Assembly (NCBI GenBank): GCA_023418755.1
Contig: JAEZZE010000381.1
Span: 1-27,082, forward strand
Direction of reading: 5' to 3'
Origin: Bacillota bacterium
GTDB taxonomy: Bacteria > Bacillota > Bacilli > Paenibacillales > Paenibacillaceae
DNA length: 27,082 nt
The notes below the pieces were generated by a model. The model ran no database searches. It saw only the letters and a list, made by a program, of their open reading frames with translations, and was not told where the DNA came from. Shown piece by piece: positions 6,568 to 13,729 of the stretch; position 1 is the stretch's first letter; the number at the start of each line of letters is the position of its first letter. The translations under genes and the position numbers were made by a program.

Positions 6568-8136
6568 TTATTCTCGCCGAGACAGACGTTCGCGGTATTC
6601 GACCGGGGACGCGCCGGTCGTCTTTTTGAACAGCTTGCTGAAGTATTTGACGTCGTTGAAGCCGGATCTCTGCGCCACTTCGTATATTTTCGGACTCGGG
6701 TCCCCGAGCAGCTCCTTCGCTTTGCCGATGCGCAGCCGAATCAAATAGTCGATAAAATTAAAGCCCGTGTGATGCTTGAATTGCAGGCAGAAATAGTTTT
6801 TGCTCATGTGGACGTAATCGGCAAGCTGCTGCAGCGTAATCTCCCCCGTATAATGCCGGGAGATGTAAGCGATCGCCTTGTCGATCAGCTGCTTGTTGCC
6901 CTTGTGCGTATGCGAGCCGGCGGCGAACGACTTCCGGTAGCCCCGAATCTGCGCCTGCAGCAGGGTAGTCAGCTCGGCGAGCGTCTCGCTGCGCTTCAGC
7001 TCTTCGAAGCCTTCGAGCAGCACGGTCATCTCTTGCTCGTTCACGAACAGCGCGGTCACGATCTCGAACGCTTCGCGGCGCACCGCATCCGGGTCCGGCC
7101 GGAGCGCCTCCCACCGTCCGATCCAGGCGCGCACCAGCTTGTCGGCGGCTTCCGCGTCGCGCGAATGCGCGCACGTCTTCAGCTCCTGCAAAAGCTGGGC
7201 GGCGCTCGGACAATCGGATTGCCGCGATTCCTCGGACCGATCGGGCTCCCGCAATCCGTACTCCCCGCCGCCTTCGAAAAACCGGCGCTCCGCCGCCCGT
7301 CCGCTCGCCCGGAACACCTCGCGCAACTGCTCGACGCTTCCGCCGTGCGCCCAGCCGGCCGTCACTTCGACTCCCAGGCGGCCGGACCATGCCTCCGCCG
7401 CCGCTCCAAGCGCCTTCCGGGGCGGCTCCCCGTCACCCGAGGGCACGATCAGCGCAAGCGTCCGCGTGCCGACCAGGAACGCGATCCCCTCGGCCGCCGT
7501 CTCGTAAAACAGCTCCTGCATTTCCTCCAGCAAAATCGACGCGTGAAGCTGGCCGAACCGCTCCTCCGTCTCCCTCAGGCCGTCGATCAACACGGTGCAG
7601 ATCGCATAGCCGCGCCGCATCCAGCCGGGGACCGACTCCGCGCCCGGACCGCCGTCGTCATGGGCCAGCGCCCGCTTGACGTCCGATTCCAACCGTTTGC
7701 GGCCGGAGGCCAGCTTCGTTCTTCGAATCAGCTGCCGGTCTTCGTCCTGCCTTCGCTCCTCCTCGATCTGCCGCAGGCATTTACGGACGAGCTCCAACAG
7801 CCCCTCGGGCTCCAGCGTAGGCTTCAGCAAATAATCGACGACGCCCAGCTTCAATCCCTGACGGACGTATTCGAAATCGTTGTAGCTGCTGACGAAAATC
7901 ACCTTCGTCCGCGGATGGCGTTCCAACGTCCGTCTCGTCAGCTCGAGTCCGTCCATCACGGGCATCTTGATATCCGTGATCAGAATATCGGCCGGCTCAT
8001 GCTCGAGCGCCTGCCAGGCTTCTTCGCCGTTGGCGAAATCTCCGACGAGCCCGACGCTTTCCCGGGCCCAATCGACCGACGCTTTGATCCCGAACCGGAT
8101 GACCGGCTCGTCGTCCACGATAGCTACGCGATACAT
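6568..8136 (-). CDS. YesN-type response regulator (REC + AraC HTH)
   Basis: A 522-residue response regulator. The receiver domain covers residues 1-120: acidic pocket VDDE, phosphoacceptor D55 in LITDIKMPVMDG, conserved K105 in DYLLKPT. A central ~290-residue linker region is poorly conserved, as usual for YesN. The C-terminal ~105 residues are an AraC HTH (ITLQQLADYVHMSKNYFCLQF and IYEVAQRSGFNDVKYFSKLFKK). The ATG at 8136 is one base after the kinase stop and uses GAGGAGG within the kinase's last codons, so the two are translationally coupled. It likely activates the SBP1-permease genes upstream. Family assignment is firm; targets are inferred from position. Confidence 0.93.
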   Translation of the reverse strand: MYRVAIVDDEPVIRFGIKASVDWARESVGLVGDFANGEEAWQALEHEPADILITDIKMPVMDGLELTRRTLERHPRTKVIFVSSYNDFEYVRQGLKLGVVDYLLKPTLEPEGLLELVRKCLRQIEEERRQDEDRQLIRRTKLASGRKRLESDVKRALAHDDGGPGAESVPGWMRRGYAICTVLIDGLRETEERFGQLHASILLEEMQELFYETAAEGIAFLVGTRTLALIVPSGDGEPPRKALGAAAEAWSGRLGVEVTAGWAHGGSVEQLREVFRASGRAAERRFFEGGGEYGLREPDRSEESRQSDCPSAAQLLQELKTCAHSRDAEAADKLVRAWIGRWEALRPDPDAVRREAFEIVTALFVNEQEMTVLLEGFEELKRSETLAELTTLLQAQIRGYRKSFAAGSHTHKGNKQLIDKAIAYISRHYTGEITLQQLADYVHMSKNYFCLQFKHHTGFNFIDYLIRLRIGKAKELLGDPSPKIYEVAQRSGFNDVKYFSKLFKKTTGASPVEYRERLSRRE

Positions 8137-8137
8137 G

Positions 8138-9961
8138 TCATTCCTCCTCCCGTTTCGCAGCGGCGTCCGCCGGCTTGATCAGCTTCATCTGCACGACGGT
8201 GCCGCCCGCCTGTCCGCCGCTTCCGATTCGCAGCTCCGAGCCGGCCGGATAGTAGAGCCGGATCCATTCGCTGACGTGAGTCAGCCCGATTCCCGTCATT
8301 CCGGCGGACTCCGCGCCTTGCGGATCGTCCAGCTTCCGCAAGTCGTCCGGCGTAATGCCGCGGCCGTTGTCGCGAATCGCAATGTCGATCGACTGATCCG
8401 TCGCCTTGGCCTCGATCCAGATGTCGCCGCCCCCTCCTAACGGCACGAGCCCGTGGAATACGGCGTTCTCCACGATCGGCTGGACGAGCATCCGCGGCAC
8501 CGGGAACGTCTCCGCTTCGGGAGCGAGATCCAGATGCAGCCGGAATTCCGTGTCGTACCGGATTTGCAGGATGGACAAATATTTGGCGACGATGTCCAGC
8601 TCCTCGGCCAGCGTGACGAAGCTGCCCTTCTTGCCCATGTTCGCCTCCAGCAGCAGCACGAGCGAGGACAGCGCGTTGTACGCTTTGGAGCTCTGATTGT
8701 ATCGGACGAGCCACTTGATCGTACTGAGCGTGTTAAACAGAAAATGCGGATTGATGCGGTGCATGACCGCCCGCAGCTCGGCCTGGCGCTTGCTTTCGTG
8801 CACCTCGCGGACCTCCCGTACGAGCTCGTCGATCCGCTTGATCATTTTGTTGAATTGCCGGCTAAGCAGCCCGATCTCATCCTTGGACCGGACTTCCGTG
8901 CGGGCCGTGAAATCGCCGCCCTCCGCCACCTTCATCTGCGAGGTCAACTGCTGAATCGGCTTCGTCACCTGTCGGGCCAGGACGAGGCCGATCGCGACCG
9001 CAAGCAGCGCGAAGCCGATCGCCGACGTCCAGATCAGGCGGCGCATGCGCGTCAGCTCGTCGGTAATCTCGTGAATCGGCACGGAGCCGACGACGCTCCA
9101 GCCGTTCGCCAACAGCTGCTTGATATGATAATAACGGATGCCTTCTTCCTCGTGCTCGAATTCGGCGGTTTTGCCGGAAGCCGCCCATTGCCTCAGCTCC
9201 GGATCGGACAGAGGCTGCCCGAGACGGTCCAGCCTGCGGTCGATCACGATCGTTCCCGACTCGTCCACGACGAAAAACCCGCCGGTTTCCCCGAGACGGA
9301 TTTGCGCGAACCGATCCAATATTTTATTGCCGTCCAGATTGACGAGCAAATAGCCGATGTCGTCCAGCGATTCGAAGTCCTTGATGACGCGGACGACGGG
9401 CAGCACGAGATCGTTGATATCCCCGATGCCGCTGTACGGATCGTATGCGAGCTTTCCCCAGGCCGGCTCTCCGTCCTTCAGCCTAGCCGTCGTCGCCCAC
9501 TCCAGGTCGTGCAGCGATCGCACGTAGATTTTCGACAGCTTGAAGGAGCCGCTCCCCCAGCTCGTGCCTTCTTCTCTCAGCACGTACAGCGTTTTAACGA
9601 AGGAGTTGGAGCCCACGTAGTTGTTCAGCAGGTTGGACACGTACGTCTTGTAGGCTTCTTCCTCTTCCGGGGACGGACTCGTATTGCGCGCGGCCTGCTG
9701 CAGCTTGACGTCGCTGTACAGGATGTTGGAGGCGTCCGTGCCGGCCAGCATGATCGCGGACAGCGCGTCCGCGGCTTGCCGGACGAGCTGCAGCGAGGTG
9801 ACGCGCACGTTCTTCTTAACGAGCTTCGAAGAAGCGTTGTAGAACAGCACGCTCGTCAGCGTCGGTATGAGGATGACGACAAGCAGGGCCAAAATCATTT
9901 TCGTCGCGAACCGCTTGCTCCCGCGAAGCCTCTGACTTGCGCCCCATACGAGTTGATTCAT
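8138..9961 (-). CDS. YesM-type sensor histidine kinase
   Basis: A 607-residue membrane kinase. Transmembrane segments are at about 22-42 and 309-329, enclosing a ~265-residue extracellular Cache-like sensor domain. A HAMP domain follows (from KPIQQLTSQM, ~333-385). The His_kinase domain (PF06580) has phosphoacceptor H406 in INPHFLFNTL. The ATPase domain has its N box VENAVFHG near 497-504, DNGRGI at 531-536 and GIGL at 557-560. The common glutamine before INPHF is replaced by arginine (HRINPHF), a minor oddity. The ATG at 9961 follows GGGAGGAGAG. It has its own promoter (9985-10013). The kinase senses an extracellular signal, probably a sugar or sugar-loaded SBP2, and phosphorylates the YesN-type partner. 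Confidence 0.94.
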   Translation of the reverse strand: MNQLVWGASQRLRGSKRFATKMILALLVVILIPTLTSVLFYNASSKLVKKNVRVTSLQLVRQAADALSAIMLAGTDASNILYSDVKLQQAARNTSPSPEEEEAYKTYVSNLLNNYVGSNSFVKTLYVLREEGTSWGSGSFKLSKIYVRSLHDLEWATTARLKDGEPAWGKLAYDPYSGIGDINDLVLPVVRVIKDFESLDDIGYLLVNLDGNKILDRFAQIRLGETGGFFVVDESGTIVIDRRLDRLGQPLSDPELRQWAASGKTAEFEHEEEGIRYYHIKQLLANGWSVVGSVPIHEITDELTRMRRLIWTSAIGFALLAVAIGLVLARQVTKPIQQLTSQMKVAEGGDFTARTEVRSKDEIGLLSRQFNKMIKRIDELVREVREVHESKRQAELRAVMHRINPHFLFNTLSTIKWLVRYNQSSKAYNALSSLVLLLEANMGKKGSFVTLAEELDIVAKYLSILQIRYDTEFRLHLDLAPEAETFPVPRMLVQPIVENAVFHGLVPLGGGGDIWIEAKATDQSIDIAIRDNGRGITPDDLRKLDDPQGAESAGMTGIGLTHVSEWIRLYYPAGSELRIGSGGQAGGTVVQMKLIKPADAAAKREEE

Positions 9962-9984
9962 TCGTCTCTCCTCCCGTACGATCT

Positions 9985-10013
9985 ATTGTACACCGGCCGG
10001 AGGACTCTATGAA
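9985..10013 (-). promoter_or_regulatory. Probable promoter of the yesMN-SBP2 unit
   Basis: On the minus strand TTCATA (10013-10008) is followed by 17 bases and TACAAT (9990-9985), 24 bases before the kinase ATG. It lies in the 97-bp gap after the second permease gene. Each hexamer matches the sigma-A consensus at 4-5 of 6 positions. No clear terminator separates it from the permease gene, so read-through is also likely. Confidence 0.55.
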
Positions 10014-10023
10014 AGCACTTTCA
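10010..10023. promoter_or_regulatory. cre-like palindrome overlapping the kinase promoter
   Basis: Read on the minus strand it is TGAAAGTGCTTTCA, which differs from a perfect CcpA catabolite-responsive element (TGAAAGCGCTTTCA) only at the central C. It overlaps the -35 box, so bound protein would repress. Other LacI-family proteins could also bind it. Confidence 0.5.
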
Positions 10024-10058
10024 GGTTGGTGTCTCATTTTCCGGAATTCCGTACCCCG

Positions 10059-10892
10059 TCAGCCTTTTACCGCCCCCTCGTTAAAGCCCGACTGCACGAA
10101 CCTCTTCTGGAAAATGACGTAAATCAGAATGACCGGCAGCAGCGCGATGATCGAAGCGGCGAAAATTTGCCCGTAGTTCGTCGCGTATTTGTCGTTGAAC
10201 ATCAGAATCGCGATCGGCAGCGTGCGCAGCGCCTCGCTCTTGATGATCGTCAGAGCCAGGAAGTATTCCTCCCAGGTCGCCTGAAACACGAAGATCGCCA
10301 GCGTCCCCATCGCCGGCAGCGACAAAGGGAGGTATATGTTCCAATAGATGCGCCAGTTCCCCCCGCCGTCGATCAGCACCGATTCCTCCAGCTCCCGCGG
10401 AATGCTCTCGAAAAAACCTCGCAGGAAAAACATGTTGCCCACGACCCCGGTCGCGATGTAGACGAGCCATAATCCCGCGTAGGTGTTCACCAGCCCCATA
10501 TTTTTGATAATAATGAACTGCGGAATGATGTTGATGACCGACGGGATCATCATCGTGAGCAGAAACAGACGGAACACGCCCTCCTTGCCGGGAAAAGAAA
10601 ACCGCGCGAACCCGTATGCCGTCAACGAGCTGACGAGCAGCGCCCCAAGCATCGCGACCGACGTGAGCAGCACGCTGTTGCCGAAGTACTGCGCGAAGTG
10701 GTTTTTGCCCCAGACCACCTGATAGTTGATGAAGTTGGGCGTGACGCTGAATACCTCCTCCGGCCGCGGCAGCGAGAACGTAGCCGTAAAAAAGGAGGTG
10801 AGAATCATATAAATGAACGGAAAAACGAACAGCAGCGCCCCGGCCACGAGAATGGCGTATACGGCGAGCTTCGTGATCCATGGCGTTCGCAT
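10059..10892 (-). CDS. Sugar ABC permease, MalG/UgpE type
   Basis: A 277-residue CUT1 inner-membrane permease with about six transmembrane helices, the first at 10-30 (LAVYAILVAGALLFVFPFIY). The cytoplasmic EAA loop that docks the ATPase reads IPRELEESVLIDGGGNWRIY followed by PLSLPAMGTL. The C-terminus KRFVQSGFNEGAVKG is typical of MalG-like proteins. The ATG at 10892 follows GGGAGG, 22 bases after the first permease's stop. It forms the heterodimeric channel with that protein. No ATPase gene is in the locus; Firmicute CUT1 systems commonly borrow a shared MsmX/MsmK-type ATPase. Confidence 0.93.
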   Translation of the reverse strand: MRTPWITKLAVYAILVAGALLFVFPFIYMILTSFFTATFSLPRPEEVFSVTPNFINYQVVWGKNHFAQYFGNSVLLTSVAMLGALLVSSLTAYGFARFSFPGKEGVFRLFLLTMMIPSVINIIPQFIIIKNMGLVNTYAGLWLVYIATGVVGNMFFLRGFFESIPRELEESVLIDGGGNWRIYWNIYLPLSLPAMGTLAIFVFQATWEEYFLALTIIKSEALRTLPIAILMFNDKYATNYGQIFAASIIALLPVILIYVIFQKRFVQSGFNEGAVKG

Positions 10893-10914
10893 GGCGCGAT
10901 TCCTCCCATCGTCG

Positions 10915-11844
10915 TCAGAACAAGCGTTGCTTGCCGATCTTGGTCATCTGGTAGTAGGTGACGGCGAATACGAGCAGCCCCATCATGACGCCCATCGCCG
11001 CCGCTTCGCCGAAGCGGAAGTGCTTAAACGCCTCCATGTAGATCAAGCTCGGTATGACCTGCGTCTGGTTCATCGGGCCGCCGGCCGTAATAAAGTACAC
11101 CTGCGGGAAAAAGCCGAACGCGCCGTTGACCAGATTGATCAGCACGAACACCGTAATCGGGCGCAGCATCGGCAGCGTCACGCGGAAAAATTTGCCCGTC
11201 GCCGAAGCGCCGTCCATGTCCGCCGCCTCGTACAGGTCGCGCGGAATGCCTTGGAGGGCGGCCAGATAAATGACGACTCCCCAGCCGACCGTCTTCCAGA
11301 TATGAAACAGCCAGATCATGACCATCGCCGACCAATAGTGGCTTTTCCAGGCGATCGGCTCGGACAGGATGCCGACTTGCAGCAGCGCGTAATTGACGAA
11401 GCCTCCGGACCCGTCGGCGAACAAATATTTGAACAGCAGCGCGACGACGATCCACGACGTCACGATCGGCAAGTAGTACAAGGTGCGAAAGGCGACCTTC
11501 ATTTTCACGAAGCGGGTATTGATGACGACGGCGAAAAAGACGGCCAGGAACCAGTTGATCGGCACGGTGACCGCTACGTTCAGGAACGTGTTCTTAAGCG
11601 CGATCATGAACTTGTCGTTCGGATCCTCGAACACGGCCCGGTAGTTGTCCCATCCGACCCACGGACTGGTCTGGCCGGGCAAAATATTGAATTCCTGAAA
11701 GCTCACCTTGACGTTCTGGATCATCGGATAGACGACGAAGACGAGCACGCCGACGAGCCCGACGGCGATGAACGGAAGGGCGTTCAGCCATTGCGCCAGG
11801 CCGGTTCGGAACCGGGATTTGGCGGATAACGTCGCTTGCGTCAC
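10915..11844 (-). CDS. Sugar ABC permease, MalF/UgpA type
   Basis: A 309-residue CUT1 permease with six predicted membrane helices, the first at 23-43 (ALPFIAVGLVGVLVFVVYP). The EAA loop reads IPRDLYEAADMDGASATGKF then TLPMLRP. GTG at 11844 follows AAGGAGG at good spacing. It is the second gene of the operon after SBP1 and pairs with the MalG-type permease just downstream. A strong hairpin lies in the 91-bp gap between SBP1 and this gene, probably tuning relative expression. Substrate is likely an oligosaccharide or glycoside, by family only. Confidence 0.93.
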   Translation of the reverse strand: MTQATLSAKSRFRTGLAQWLNALPFIAVGLVGVLVFVVYPMIQNVKVSFQEFNILPGQTSPWVGWDNYRAVFEDPNDKFMIALKNTFLNVAVTVPINWFLAVFFAVVINTRFVKMKVAFRTLYYLPIVTSWIVVALLFKYLFADGSGGFVNYALLQVGILSEPIAWKSHYWSAMVMIWLFHIWKTVGWGVVIYLAALQGIPRDLYEAADMDGASATGKFFRVTLPMLRPITVFVLINLVNGAFGFFPQVYFITAGGPMNQTQVIPSLIYMEAFKHFRFGEAAAMGVMMGLLVFAVTYYQMTKIGKQRLF

Positions 11845-11871
11845 GGCTAAGGCCTCCTTCTATGGGATAGC

Positions 11872-11908
11872 GACGGCCGCGCAGCGAACGTTAGCTTGCG
11901 CGGCCGTC
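11872..11908. promoter_or_regulatory. Intercistronic hairpin between SBP1 and first permease
   Basis: A perfect 12-bp inverted repeat, GACGGCCGCGCA (11872-11883) and TGCGCGGCCGTC (11897-11908), with a 13-base loop. No T-run follows on either strand, so it is not a normal terminator. This fits an mRNA 3'-end stabiliser or partial attenuator that lets binding protein outnumber permease. Confidence 0.7.
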
Positions 11909-11935
11909 TTCGCGGGACGGACGTATCGGCGGCCG

Positions 11936-13252
11936 TTACTTGGACAGAACGGCGTTAATCTGCTTCACGGCCTCGTTCAGCGCCTCCGTCGCGGTCTGTT
12001 CGCCGCGAATCGCTTTCTCCAGGCTCAGGTTAAAGATCGTTTCCATCTCTCCCCATTGCGGGATCGGCGTGCGGGGCAGCGCCGTGTTCAACTGCTCGAT
12101 GAACGGGCCGATATAAGGATTCTGGCTCTCGTCGATCGCCTGCGCGGCCTCGCGGTTCGTCGGCACCATCCCGGCTTCGACCATGATTTTCTGCGGCTCC
12201 TTGCCGAGCATCCACTTCATGAACGTCCACGCTTCCTCCGGATGCTTGGAATTGGCGAACGTGACGAGATTCTCGCCTCCGACGACGGAGACGCTGCCTC
12301 CCGGACCGGCCGGAAGCTGAGCTCGGACCGTTTTCTCAAGCGGATTAAACGTATTCTCGGCATCGCCGAGCAGAATGCTGAAAAACCACGGACCGTCGTC
12401 GATCATCATATACTGGCCGGATTTCAGGCCGTCCCACGAGCCCGGTTCTCCGCCGAGCAGCGCCGGGATGACGAGGCCTTCGTTGTTCCAGCTCACGATT
12501 TTCTCCAGCGCCTCGATGCTGGCGGTGCTGTTGAGATAGCCGTCCACCTGCGTATAGTCGTCGCTCGTCACCTTGCCGCCGAGGCTCCAGAAATAAGGCA
12601 GTACGCCCCAAGCTCCGATGCTCGATACGCCGATTCCCTGCTTACCTTGGGCCTTGAGGCTTCGGGCAGCCTGCTCGAGTTCGTCCATCGTCGCGGGCGC
12701 CCGGTCCAGCCCCGCCTCCTTCAGCGTGTCCGCGTTGTAAATGGCGATTTTCGTGTTCGTGTTCAGCGGTACGCCGTAATAATCGCCTTCGAAAATGTTC
12801 GTCTGCATCGGGCTGTCGAAGACGCTGCTCTTCACGTCGTCGAAGCCGGGCAGGTCGCTCAGCTTCTTCAGCGCCCCCTTGGCGGCGAGCTCGGGCACCC
12901 AGATGATGTCCATTCGCATCAAATCCGGAGCCGCGTCGCCGGCCACCGCCGCGATCACTTGATCCTTCAGTCCCTCGTACGGCATGCGGGTCAGCTTCAG
13001 CTCTACGTTCGGATACTCGGCCTCGAACTTCGGCTTGATTTTCTCCAGCAGCACCTTCTCCTCGGAATCGGAATACGTGTGCCAGTATTCGATCGTGACT
13101 TTTTCCGCCGGATTCGCGGAGCTTTCGGTTTTCTGGCTCGGGCTCGCGCTTGCGCCGCTGCCGCTTGGAGTGGCTGCGTTATTTCCCCCGCCGCACGCGG
13201 CCAATGCGATAATCAGCGCGAACGCCAGCATAACGGATAAGCTTTTTTTCAT
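11936..13252 (-). CDS. Sugar ABC solute-binding lipoprotein (SBP1)
   Basis: A 438-residue CUT1 solute-binding lipoprotein. Signal peptide MKKSLSVMLAFALIIALAAC has its lipidated cysteine at residue 20, followed by a low-complexity Gly/Asn/Ser linker to about 48. Landmarks are IEYWHTYSDSEEKVLLEKI, LMRMDIIWVPELAAKG, YYGVPLNTNTKIAIYN, GGENLVTF then AWTFMKWMLGKEP, and a C-terminal VKQINAVLSK. The ATG at 13252 follows GGGGGAG. It is the first gene of the operon that continues into two permeases and the YesMN-SBP2 unit. It captures the sugar outside the membrane. Paralogous with SBP2 along the whole length. Confidence 0.94.
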   Translation of the reverse strand: MKKSLSVMLAFALIIALAACGGGNNAATPSGSGASASPSQKTESSANPAEKVTIEYWHTYSDSEEKVLLEKIKPKFEAEYPNVELKLTRMPYEGLKDQVIAAVAGDAAPDLMRMDIIWVPELAAKGALKKLSDLPGFDDVKSSVFDSPMQTNIFEGDYYGVPLNTNTKIAIYNADTLKEAGLDRAPATMDELEQAARSLKAQGKQGIGVSSIGAWGVLPYFWSLGGKVTSDDYTQVDGYLNSTASIEALEKIVSWNNEGLVIPALLGGEPGSWDGLKSGQYMMIDDGPWFFSILLGDAENTFNPLEKTVRAQLPAGPGGSVSVVGGENLVTFANSKHPEEAWTFMKWMLGKEPQKIMVEAGMVPTNREAAQAIDESQNPYIGPFIEQLNTALPRTPIPQWGEMETIFNLSLEKAIRGEQTATEALNEAVKQINAVLSK

Positions 13253-13323
13253 CGACTGTTCTCCCCCGTCAACGTGATTTGGATGTCGTTGCCCATTCAG
13301 TATGGAGGGAATCGCAGGCGTCC

Positions 13324-13337
13324 GGAAACCGCTTACA
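13324..13337 (-). promoter_or_regulatory. cre-like site upstream of SBP1
   Basis: On the minus strand it reads TGTAAGCGGTTTCC, matching the catabolite-responsive consensus TGWAARCGYTWNCW at 12 of 14 positions. It lies 72 bases before the SBP1 start codon, between the large terminator and the gene, in the only place a promoter for the operon could sit. A weak -35/-10 pair (TTTCCG, 18 bases, CATACT) overlaps its downstream side. Confidence 0.45.
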
Positions 13338-13395
13338 TTACGCTTTGGGTGGAATCCGTTCCTTGCTTTGACGGAGCTCCGATCGCGCGCGCGAC

Positions 13396-13445
13396 AAAAA
13401 GGTGTCGAACGTTCCGATCGCGATCGGAATGCCCGACACCTTTTT
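13396..13445. terminator. Large bidirectional terminator hairpin
   Basis: AAAAAGGTGTCG (13396-13407) pairs with CGACACCTTTTT (13434-13445). Inside lies the perfect 18-base palindrome TTCCGATCGCGATCGGAA (13412-13429), separated by short internal loops. The flanking A5/T5 tracts make it work on both strands. It isolates the SBP1 operon from the oxidoreductase gene upstream of it. Confidence 0.85.
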
Positions 13446-13490
13446 GGACGATTTAGAATCCGCTAGCTTAATTTGAATCGGTTTCCGACA

Positions 13491-13712
13491 AAGAGGCTGT
13501 ACCGCAAGCGCTTCAAGCTGCTCTGAAAGATAAACGATGATAAAAGCATGAGGTGCATGTACCTTCTTCCGCTTCTATACGCTCCTGAACTTGGAATGGC
13601 AAACCCGTTACAATGTGATTTTAGGGGCGTACGAGGCAGTCTATAGGAGGTACATCCCCCTTACTTTATCTAACGATCCTCTCAAGCAACTCTGTTTATG
13701 GGACAGCCTCTT
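13491..13712. mobile_element. 222-bp fold-back (MITE-like) element
   Basis: The terminal inverted repeats AAGAGGCTGTACC (13491-13503) and GGGACAGCCTCTT (13700-13712) match at 12 of 13 positions. Inner pairs keep the same centre near 13604: ATGTACCT (13557-13564) with AGGTACAT (13648-13655), and TACGCTCC (13578-13585) with GGGGCGTA (13624-13631, 7 of 8). The whole is therefore one long imperfect palindrome, less GC-rich than its surroundings. No transposase frame is present and no target-site duplication is obvious. A GAGGCTGTCCC-type end resembles ends of several insertion sequences. A structured RNA is the alternative. Confidence 0.6.
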
Positions 13713-13729
13713 GCTTGGGGGAACGTCTC

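Noticed and set aside
6769..8178. Plus-strand open frame of 469 codons opposite the YesN regulator gene
   Set aside because: Shadow of the regulator's codon structure; no recognisable domain or start signal.
8453..10012. Long plus-strand open frame of 519 codons opposite the YesM kinase gene
   Set aside because: It is antisense to a clear kinase with all motifs, lacks a ribosome binding site and has low-complexity Arg/Gln/Leu composition typical of GC-rich shadow frames.
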